NCBI GenBank assembly: GCA_003233615.1
Contig: QIMB01000095.1
Span: 1-6,654, forward strand
DNA length: 6,654 nt
Source of the DNA: Nitrospirota bacterium
GTDB lineage: Bacteria; Nitrospirota; Nitrospiria; Nitrospirales; UBA8639
Reading direction: 5' to 3'
A program made the position numbers and the translations under genes. The notes under the pieces are model-generated. The model did not search any database. It had not been told where the DNA came from and was given only the letters and a program-made list of their open reading frames with translations. Position 1 is the stretch's first letter; every line of letters starts with the position of its first letter. Below are positions 1-3,974 of this stretch, in pieces.

Positions 1-1
1 C

Positions 2-21
2 CACTCATCTCCAGATGAGTG
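2..21. repeat. Perfect 9-bp inverted repeat at the window edge
   Basis: CACTCATCT (2-10) is exactly reverse-complementary to AGATGAGTG (13-21), with CC between them. As RNA it would fold as an 8-bp stem with a TCCA tetraloop. No T-run follows, so it is not a textbook terminator. It could be an operator, a processing hairpin or one unit of a dispersed repeat. It also overlaps a possible reading frame, which makes either reading less certain. Confidence 0.6.
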
Positions 22-137
22 TTGTGAAGCCACCACCCTATCTTCGGTATCATTTAGATTGGGCGCATCTCTCGGAGATTGTCTCGATCTATGCGTCTGA
101 AGAGGACGCAGTGGAGTACGCTGCTGTTTGTGCATAG
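3..137 (+). CDS. Possible C-terminal fragment of an unrecognised protein (5' end outside window)
   Basis: The third frame is open from the window edge to a TAG at 135-137, giving 44 residues. The peptide reads like a globular C-terminus: a PPPYLRYHLDW segment, then LSEIVSIYASEEDAVEYAA, which looks like an amphipathic helix with an acidic patch. I do not recognise a family. An internal ATG at 15-17 exists but has no ribosome-binding site, so if the frame is real it most likely continues upstream of the window. Forty-five open codons can arise by chance, and the 9-bp palindrome at 2-21 lies inside the frame. The call is therefore tentative. Confidence 0.3.
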   Translation, partial: THLQMSVVKPPPYLRYHLDWAHLSEIVSIYASEEDAVEYAAVCA

Positions 138-235
138 CCGCTAAGCCTTCCGATCAGACGTAGGCATCACCGTTTGTTGTTTACCACCCATCCCGTTTGA
201 GTGGGTTAAGCATCACTCGACGTCCCCCTTAAGGA

Positions 236-267
236 TACAAAATCGGTTCCAGGCTAATCATTTTGTA
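236..267. repeat. Perfect 8-bp inverted repeat TACAAAAT / ATTTTGTA
   Basis: TACAAAAT (236-243) and ATTTTGTA (260-267) are exact reverse complements separated by 16 nt. The right arm overlaps the first half of a second inverted repeat (264-280). The AT-rich arms and roughly two-turn centre spacing suit a dimeric repressor or activator site better than a terminator. What it would regulate is unclear, since no gene starts close downstream. Confidence 0.5.
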
Positions 268-280
268 CATAATACGTACA
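264..280. promoter_or_regulatory. Inverted repeat TGTAC-N7-GTACA, possible operator
   Basis: TGTAC (264-268) and GTACA (276-280) are exact reverse complements with a 7-nt spacer. The same half-sites recur at 709-719 with a 1-nt spacer. A TTGACT hexamer (281-286), five of six matches to a sigma-70 -35 box, follows directly, but no good -10 box is found at the usual distance. The promoter reading is therefore weak and the operator reading is inference. Confidence 0.35.
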
Positions 281-364
281 TTGACTTAGCTGCAGCACCA
301 AATTAGGGATTAATGCCTATTCGCTATTTTGGAGAAAATTTCCCTCCTGCCTTTTAACGTTGGT

Positions 365-519
365 GTGGGAGTTGGTGCTCTTACAGACTCCTCTGCCTCG
401 CTTCCTACAAAGATCAAATCATCCGTTGCACTTAGGAGCTTGAAACCAGTGTCCGGCCTCCGGCACTCAGGGCTCTTCTTTCCTCTTTTTTCATTCTCCT
501 CAATTGGAACAACGCCTAC
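365..519. repeat. Foldable, possibly dispersed, repeat-like element
   Basis: The ends form an imperfect inverted repeat: 365-374 (GTGGGAGTTG) against the reverse complement of 510-519 (GTAGGCGTTG), eight of ten matches. Nested inside are AGGAGC (434-439) with GCTCTT (472-477), which pair with one G-U, and a strong central hairpin, 448-456 with 460-467 (AGTG-T-CCGG, loop CCT, CCGG-CACT). No transposase is present. Conceptual translations carry low-complexity PTPTP-type strings on both strands, a look I associate with dispersed intergenic repeats that get mis-called as genes. It could be a MITE- or REP-like element or a structured RNA. Only one copy is visible here, so dispersal is inference. 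Confidence 0.3.
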
Positions 520-526
520 TCCTTGA

Positions 527-546
527 AGTTACCTGCGCCGGTAATT
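527..546. repeat. Small hairpin AGTTACC / GGTAATT
   Basis: Positions 527-533 pair with 540-546 over seven base pairs, including one G-U, around the loop TGCGCC. No T-tract follows. It sits just outside the foldable element at 365-519 and may belong to it. Confidence 0.35.
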
Positions 547-633
547 CTTCGTCCATAATTAATCTGGGGGTTGAGCCGTGCTTGGTATGGAACATTTTTC
601 CCAACGGGGTAAGGTCTGCATCGTGTGGTAGGA

Positions 634-645
634 ATATCGCGATAT
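634..645. promoter_or_regulatory. 12-bp perfect palindrome, possible activator site
   Basis: ATATCGCGATAT is a perfect palindrome. Its centre lies about 126 bp upstream of the start point predicted from the sigma-54-like promoter at 740-755. That is within the usual range of upstream sites for bacterial enhancer-binding proteins. The palindrome is seen; its role as an activator site is inference. Confidence 0.4.
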
Positions 646-708
646 GTTGAGTAGATGAGCTGGTTTTATACTGCTTGAAATTTTTACAGTTTTCACGAGT
701 ATTCTTAC

Positions 709-719
709 TGTACCGTACA
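709..719. promoter_or_regulatory. Palindrome TGTAC-C-GTACA, possible operator
   Basis: An 11-bp palindrome whose half-sites match those at 264-280. It lies about 52 bp upstream of the predicted sigma-54 start point. It could bind a regulator of the STAS genes or an auxiliary protein. No regulator gene in the window suggests which one. Confidence 0.35.
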
Positions 720-739
720 AATTGTTACGTGGTGATTCA

Positions 740-755
740 TGGCATGCAGGTTGCT
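740..755 (+). promoter_or_regulatory. Sigma-54 (RpoN) type -24/-12 promoter
   Basis: TGGCATGCAGGTTGCT matches the RpoN consensus TGGCAC-N5-TTGCW at ten of eleven defined positions; only the C of TGGCAC is changed, to T. The invariant GG (741-742) and GC (753-754) have the required ten-base spacing. The predicted start point is near 766, giving a leader of about 77 nt before the STAS gene at 843. Sigma-54 promoters need an ATP-using enhancer-binding protein, and the palindrome at 634-645 is suitably placed for one. This is the best promoter match in the window, but it rests on sequence alone. Confidence 0.6.
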
Positions 756-826
756 CAATACATTCTCTCGTGGGCATCGATGGGCAGAAAATAGATATTA
801 AACAGTGCTTTGCTAGAGCAATCACG

Positions 827-833
827 AAGGAGG
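827..833 (+). promoter_or_regulatory. Strong ribosome-binding site fixing the first STAS start
   Basis: AAGGAGG is a full Shine-Dalgarno match 9 nt before the ATG at 843. It decides that ATG over the in-frame TTG at 810, which has no ribosome-binding site and would place this motif inside the coding region. The ATG at 836 is closer but out of frame. Confidence 0.8.
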
Positions 834-842
834 ATATGGATC

Positions 843-1175
843 ATGTTAGTCATGACGCGATGGGAGAAGGAGACTCGAATTTTATTGTTATCAGGACGCT
901 TTGATAAGGCTGCTCGTGTGCCGGTAGAAACGGCGTTAGCTGCTGGAGAAGGTCGACGATGTAAACGTGTGATTTTTGATTTTTCAAATGTGTCCTCGAT
1001 GGATAGTGCCGGCATTGGCAAGTTGTTACTTCTCTATCATTCCTTGCGCAAAGAGGGAGCCGCACTGACGGTGCTGAATCCGAGGCGCTCTGTTGAAGAA
1101 TTGCTCCATGTAGTGAATTTAGCCACGATTATTCCGATTGTTCAACACAAAACTGATGTTCGGTCCGTTGCCTAA
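843..1175 (+). CDS. STAS-domain protein, anti-sigma-factor antagonist-like
   Basis: A 110-residue single-domain STAS protein of the SpoIIAA/RsbV type. In that family the antagonist binds an anti-sigma factor or switch-kinase partner when unphosphorylated, and is released when a kinase phosphorylates a conserved serine. Here a beta strand (KRVIFDF, 41-47) leads into SSMDSAGIGKLLLLY. Asp54-Ser55 is the expected phosphorylation site and the G-x-G-K turn is kept. The C-terminal half (VLNPRRSVEELLHVVNLATIIPI) is the usual helix-strand ending. Length is normal for a stand-alone antagonist. A second STAS gene follows after 69 nt, about one third identical over 66 aligned residues by hand. The gene sits behind a sigma-54-like promoter. 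No kinase, PP2C phosphatase or anti-sigma gene lies in the window, so its partners are unknown. The family call is firm; the exact role is inference. Confidence 0.88.
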   Translation: MLVMTRWEKETRILLLSGRFDKAARVPVETALAAGEGRRCKRVIFDFSNVSSMDSAGIGKLLLLYHSLRKEGAALTVLNPRRSVEELLHVVNLATIIPIVQHKTDVRSVA

Positions 1176-1191
1176 CGATATATGACTGGAA

Positions 1192-1228
1192 CGGTTCTCA
1201 TGTCTTAAGTTGCTCTCCCTGAGAACCG
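1192..1228 (+). repeat. Intergenic hairpin between the two STAS genes
   Basis: CGGTTCTCA (1192-1200) and TGAGAACCG (1220-1228) are perfect 9-bp reverse complements around a 19-nt loop. No T-tract follows the stem, so it is not a canonical terminator. It may stabilise the upstream mRNA end, mark a processing site that sets different levels of the two STAS proteins, or bind a regulator. The right arm ends 16 nt before the next ATG, close enough to affect ribosome loading. Confidence 0.55.
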
Positions 1229-1244
1229 AAAAGATTGGCAACTC

Positions 1245-1625
1245 ATGAATCACGTATCTACGAAATTATCTCCTCATTCAACTATGCATATCATTGCCCT
1301 TGGAGCATGTTTGGATGCACATGCTGAACACCTGTTGGAGTCAGCGGTGCATCAGGCGCAGAAGGCACACGGTCGGCATATTCTTCTAAATCTCCAATCA
1401 TTGACGACAATTGATAGTCGAGGCCTGGGGAAATTATTTTTGACGTACCATCATCTCAACCGACAAAACATTCGTTTGAGTATGGTGAATCCTCGTCCCA
1501 TGGTTCGAGAAATGCTGGAGTTTGTGAATTTCACGAAGCTTGTGCCGATCTATGAGTCGATGGATGACATCGTTGGTCAGGAGTATGAAGTTATTGAAAC
1601 GCCTGTGCTTGATAGGGCTCTGTAG
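1245..1625 (+). CDS. Second STAS-domain protein, anti-sigma-factor antagonist-like
   Basis: A 126-residue STAS protein and diverged paralogue of the gene at 843. The strand HILLNLQSL (45-53) is followed by TTIDSRGLGKLFLTY, with Asp57-Ser58 as the likely phosphorylation site. Shared landmarks with the first copy are DS-x-G-x-GK, the YH in the following helix, NPR, and VN with a later PI. It differs by a longer N-terminus (about 15 residues before the first strand) and an acidic, Glu-rich tail after residue 105. The start at 1245 has only a weak purine-rich site (GAAAAGA, 1228-1234), far poorer than that of the first gene, so lower translation is plausible. The 69-nt gap contains a strong hairpin. 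Two antagonists in tandem may answer to different kinases or act on one partner in sequence; the sequence does not decide. Confidence 0.87.
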   Translation: MNHVSTKLSPHSTMHIIALGACLDAHAEHLLESAVHQAQKAHGRHILLNLQSLTTIDSRGLGKLFLTYHHLNRQNIRLSMVNPRPMVREMLEFVNFTKLVPIYESMDDIVGQEYEVIETPVLDRAL

Positions 1626-1710
1626 CAAAGCGCATTCTGGGGCTGTCTTTGCATGCTCACCGAATAGCGCGAACTGCATCACTCCCCAGGATAGTTCAGA
1701 AAAGAGTCTG

Positions 1711-1833
1711 ATGAGCAGATATCCAATGTCAGGTTTTCAGAAGAATCTACAAACTTCCACAATCGTGCATCATTGGCTCAAGAAGTCCAAAAATGAAACC
1801 GATATATTTTCTAACGTGCAGGTGATGCTGTAA
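1711..1833 (+). CDS. Doubtful 40-residue ORF before the small HEAT gene
   Basis: An ATG frame of 40 codons starts after a weak AAAAGAG-like site and ends in a TAA (1831-1833) that overlaps the ribosome-binding site of the gene at 1846. That arrangement would allow translational coupling. The peptide (MSRYPMSGFQKNLQ at the start) is basic and matches no family I know. The frame continues open upstream into the STAS gene in another phase, which suggests chance. Listed only because it is the only candidate in the 220-base gap. Confidence 0.15.
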   Translation: MSRYPMSGFQKNLQTSTIVHHWLKKSKNETDIFSNVQVML

Positions 1834-1845
1834 AGGAGAACGGTT

Positions 1846-2079
1846 ATGTATATCAAAACTGGTCCAAAAAAAAACGAAGGCTCGTCATGCACCCTGTTGT
1901 TTCACCAGGATCCAAGTATTCGTTTGGATGCCGCCATTCAGTTGGGTGGCGAAACGGACGGAGTCTCTCATCAACGATTAGCACTAGAAGCGTTAACAAC
2001 GGCACTTGAGGATCCGTGCTCGACAGTTCAGGAAGCCGCGTTGCAATCCCTGATGCGCATGAGTGTGAAGAACGGATAG
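1846..2079 (+). CDS. Small HEAT-repeat-like protein
   Basis: A 77-residue protein with a strong ribosome-binding site (AAAGGAG, 1832-1838) 7 nt before the ATG. Residues 22-34 (DPSIRLDAAIQLG) and 49-72 (ALTTALEDPCSTVQEAALQSLMRM) have the helix-turn-helix pattern of HEAT repeats: hydrophobic spacing, a D-P turn, and an AA-x-x-x-L second helix. This is about one and a half repeats, too short for a full solenoid, so it may oligomerise or dock on another HEAT protein. The exported HEAT protein at 2463 lies nearby but is separated by about 380 non-coding bases. There is no signal peptide, so it is probably cytosolic. Nine consecutive A residues (1866-1874) lie in codons 7-10. The role is unknown; it could also be a remnant of a longer HEAT gene, although its start region looks intact. 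Confidence 0.65.
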   Translation: MYIKTGPKKNEGSSCTLLFHQDPSIRLDAAIQLGGETDGVSHQRLALEALTTALEDPCSTVQEAALQSLMRMSVKNG

Positions 2080-2438
2080 TGCTCCCCGGAAACTGTTGCG
2101 GGAGGGTGCCATGAAAACACCGCTTCGTTCTCCGGCCCTCCATTGACTTTATCCTTTCCTCTCTCCTTAAGGCTTACGAAACAATACGAAAGGGTTCATC
2201 CTGCGGGATGCTCGAATCTCATCGCGCTAAGCTTTGGCTAGCTTTGCCTGATCTTTATTTGAGCAATCCTCTGGCTACGTGTGCAGTCGTACTCCTGCCA
2301 TCGACTCAGCTTTTCACAAATCTTGGTGCAATTTCGTCAAAGTTCTTTATGGACAAGCCCTAATTCTACCATCCATGTCGTTGGCTTGACCGTTTTGGTT
2401 ATCTACTACTAGACTCAATCGATTATCGTGTTGTTGAT
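2080..2438. other. Non-coding stretch between the two HEAT genes
   Basis: About 360 bases without a supportable gene. It holds GGAGGG (2101-2106) with CCCTCC (2136-2141), a possible long-range stem without a T-tract. It also has a small hairpin, CATCC-TGCG-GGATG (2197-2210), and the near-tandem repeat AGCTTTG at 2230-2236 and 2240-2246, one helical turn apart. A possible promoter at 2386-2415 is described separately. Neither stem is convincing as a terminator for the gene at 1846. Confidence 0.5.
2386..2415 (+). promoter_or_regulatory. Possible sigma-70 promoter for the HEAT-def unit
   Basis: TTGACC (2386-2391) matches the -35 consensus at five of six positions. TAGACT (2410-2415), 18 bp later, matches the -10 at four of six. 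The start would fall near 2422, leaving a leader of about 40 nt before the ATG at 2463. Spacing is acceptable but the -10 box is poor, so this is a moderate-to-weak call. Confidence 0.35.
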
Positions 2439-2450
2439 TTGAGACTGACG

Positions 2451-2456
2451 AAAGGG
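2451..2456 (+). promoter_or_regulatory. Ribosome-binding site fixing the exported HEAT start
   Basis: AAAGGG lies 6 nt before the ATG at 2463. It favours that start over the in-frame TTG at 2439, which would add eight residues (MRLTKGHC) before the signal peptide and has no ribosome-binding site. Confidence 0.6.
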
Positions 2457-2462
2457 CATTGC

Positions 2463-3287
2463 ATGCATGTGATACGTCGAATCCACTTTATTCTCTGTCT
2501 GGCTCTGGTGTTTGTCCTGGGAAACGGGTTCGTGTTGGCCGACCAGGGAGACAATCTTCCGCATGTAGTTCTCACTCAGCTTCCCTTTCATCCACCACCA
2601 CAGCCTGACTATGCCCCGGGGGAAGATGCCACACCTGCTCCGGATATTTTAACTCCACAGGAACAGGCGCGCTTAGAATCGCTCCTGCCATTATTGGATG
2701 GCAAACAGGAATACTGGGCTATGGGAGAATTTAAGCATTTTGGCAAACATTCTGTTCCACATTTAGTCAAAGCCCTGAAAATGCCGGGTACCCGTATCCG
2801 ATATAATGCGATCGAAACCTTGAAAATGATTAAAGATCCATCTGCCGTTCCAGCCCTGGTAGAAGTGGCTTTGGAACAAAATGAGGAATCAAAAGTGCGA
2901 TCGCATGCGCTTCGCGTAGCCACTCGCTTGGATCCGAATCAAGTCATTCCTGCTATTGCCGGTATGGCGAAAGACCCCAACTCCACCATTCGCAATACGG
3001 CAGTGTTTGAAGCACGCAATGTGCATCGAAAGGAAGTACTGCCCATTATTATTGGCGTCATTCCAGACCCTGAGCAATATGTCTCGATTACGGCTCGTGA
3101 TTCTTTTTGGATTCTTACCCGATTTAGTGGCGCTATCCATGATTGGGAAATCTCGACGCCAGAAAAACGAGAAGAATGGTCAAAGGAATGGTGGGCGTGG
3201 TGGGAAGAAAATAAATCCAGATTTGATAGTGATGCTGCCCCAGCCAAGGCACCACACACTTCAGCGAATTCGGATGCGAGTTCATGA
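2463..3287 (+). CDS. Exported HEAT-repeat protein with Trp-rich C-terminal motif
   Basis: A 274-residue protein. Residues 1-26 form a classic Sec signal peptide: basic MHVIRR, a hydrophobic core FILCLALVFVLG, and FVLA before a probable cleavage ahead of Asp27. A Pro-rich linker follows (40-62, FHPPPQPDY and ATPAPDI). From about 80 to 220 there are HEAT-type helical pairs: HSVPHLVKALKMPGTRIRYNAIETL, DPSAVPALVEVALEQ, SKVRSHALRVATRLDPNQVIPAIAGMAKD, then STIRNTAVFEA and later units. Then comes a Trp cluster, residues 239-250 (WSKEWWAWWEEN), with five Trp in nine residues, a closing motif I associate with exported HEAT proteins of environmental bacteria. The tail is low-complexity Ala/Ser. HEAT solenoids bind other proteins; no catalytic motif is visible. 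No lipobox is seen, so it is probably periplasmic or secreted. def starts 29 nt later, suggesting co-transcription. Confidence 0.78.
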   Translation: MHVIRRIHFILCLALVFVLGNGFVLADQGDNLPHVVLTQLPFHPPPQPDYAPGEDATPAPDILTPQEQARLESLLPLLDGKQEYWAMGEFKHFGKHSVPHLVKALKMPGTRIRYNAIETLKMIKDPSAVPALVEVALEQNEESKVRSHALRVATRLDPNQVIPAIAGMAKDPNSTIRNTAVFEARNVHRKEVLPIIIGVIPDPEQYVSITARDSFWILTRFSGAIHDWEISTPEKREEWSKEWWAWWEENKSRFDSDAAPAKAPHTSANSDASS

Positions 3288-3316
3288 GACAGCTTTCACA
3301 TAGGGAGTGACGTGGT

Positions 3317-3847
3317 ATGGCTGTGCTCACGATTGCAAAAGTTGGAAACCCGATTCTTCGGCACATTGCCGATCCTGTCGATCCTGCGACGATAGGAAGT
3401 CGGCGATTCCAGGAATTCCTTGATGATATGTTTGACACAATGGTGCATTATGAAGGCATTGGGTTAGCCGCTCCGCAAGTGGCTCAATCCGAACAGGTCG
3501 TGGTGATGGAATGTGGTGGAGAAGATAGCATCCCCAAAACAGTGCTCATTAATCCAAAAATCGTGTTTTACGGACCTACCCAAAGTGAAATGTGGGAGGG
3601 GTGTTTGAGTATTGATAACATGAGGGGGAAAGTTGTCCGACCCTCGATGGTGCGTGTGCAGGCCTATGATCGTCAGGGCGTGCTCCAAGATTTCGAAGCC
3701 AATGGTCTGTATGCCGTGTGTATCCAACATGAAATGGATCACTTACTCGGGAAGTTGTTTATTGATCGAATGACTGACATGTCTACCTTGACGCAGTTGG
3801 AAGAGTTTGATGCGTACTGGCGGGAAGAATCCGCCGCAGTGATTTAA
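3317..3847 (+). CDS. def: Peptide deformylase
   Basis: A 176-residue cytosolic metalloenzyme that removes the formyl group from the N-terminal formyl-methionine of nascent proteins at the ribosome exit. All three family motifs are present and intact: GIGLAAPQ (47-54), EGCLS (94-98) and HEMDH (138-142). Cys96, His138 and His142 are the expected metal ligands (Fe2+ in most native enzymes), Glu139 the catalytic base, and Gln54 and Leu97 line the active site. The length is usual for a bacterial deformylase. The ribosome-binding site GGGAG (3303-3307) lies 9 nt before the ATG. Its usual partner fmt (methionyl-tRNA formyltransferase) is not next to it here; instead it follows the exported HEAT gene at 29 nt. 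The C-terminus beyond residue 152 is a short acidic helix. Identification is secure. Confidence 0.96.
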   Translation: MAVLTIAKVGNPILRHIADPVDPATIGSRRFQEFLDDMFDTMVHYEGIGLAAPQVAQSEQVVVMECGGEDSIPKTVLINPKIVFYGPTQSEMWEGCLSIDNMRGKVVRPSMVRVQAYDRQGVLQDFEANGLYAVCIQHEMDHLLGKLFIDRMTDMSTLTQLEEFDAYWREESAAVI

Positions 3848-3903
3848 CGTCCCATCCTAAGCGACGCCACACATATTCTCCATTGATCTTGTATGTGCGG
3901 TAT

Positions 3904-3941
3904 CCATATCAGAGATATGGCGTTGTCCTTCCGATTTTTTT
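3904..3941 (+). terminator. AT-rich hairpin followed at a distance by a T-tract
   Basis: CCATATC (3904-3910) and GATATGG (3914-3920) form a perfect 7-bp stem with a 3-nt AGA loop. Seven T residues lie at 3935-3941, 14 nt beyond the stem. That gap and the low stem GC content make a weak terminator for def at best. The palindrome may instead be an operator for the downstream ABC transporter. Confidence 0.3.
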
Positions 3942-3968
3942 GATCAGTTACAACCGTAAGCGCATAAA
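3940..3968 (+). promoter_or_regulatory. Possible promoter giving a leaderless ABC-transporter mRNA
   Basis: TTGATC (3940-3945) and CATAAA (3963-3968) each match the sigma-70 hexamers at four of six positions with the ideal 17-bp spacer. The start point would fall at about 3975, exactly the GTG start of the ABC gene, which has no Shine-Dalgarno sequence. The fit is suggestive, but both boxes are imperfect. A second TTGATC at 3883-3888 lies upstream with a poorer partner box. Confidence 0.3.
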
Positions 3969-3974
3969 TTTACC

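Larger units (their letters stand above)
138..842. other. Long non-coding stretch upstream of the STAS genes
   Basis: About 700 bases with no reading frame that has a good start, a ribosome-binding site and protein-like composition together. It holds the inverted repeats at 236-280, the foldable element at 365-519, a hairpin at 527-546, the palindromes at 634-645 and 709-719, and the sigma-54-like promoter at 740-755, each described separately. Short ATG/TTG frames on both strands here overlap one another and look like chance. No tRNA cloverleaf or rRNA segment was seen. Confidence 0.6.

Noticed and set aside
473..477. LSVGQ signature of the ABC exporter (residues 473-477 of the protein) as an inactivating change
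   Set aside because: Val at the third signature position is a known tolerated variant, and all catalytic residues (Lys375, Asp497, Glu498, His529) are present, so the transporter is expected to be active.
329..526. 65-residue + strand ORF with a TTG start
   Set aside because: No ribosome-binding site, low-complexity composition, and the same DNA folds as nested inverted repeats. The minus strand is also largely open here but lacks a start codon at its beginning, so neither frame is convincing.
453..526. Minus-strand frame MKKEERRALSAGG... of 20 residues preceded by GAGGAG
   Set aside because: The spacing to the ATG is too short, the product is only 20 residues, and it lies within the repeat-like element. 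It looks like chance.
559..1065. Overlapping minus-strand ORFs opposite the STAS upstream region and gene
   Set aside because: They overlap each other and the well-supported STAS gene, carry no recognisable domain, and have no matching ribosome-binding sites.
1637..1689. CTGGGG / CCCCAG stem after the second STAS gene as a terminator
   Set aside because: The arms are perfect, but the loop is about 41 nt and no T-tract follows. A competing GCGC pairing exists, so termination cannot be supported.
2101..2141. GGAGGG / CCCTCC stem after the small HEAT gene as a terminator
   Set aside because: Only six base pairs with a 29-nt loop, and the following sequence is pyrimidine-mixed rather than a T-run.
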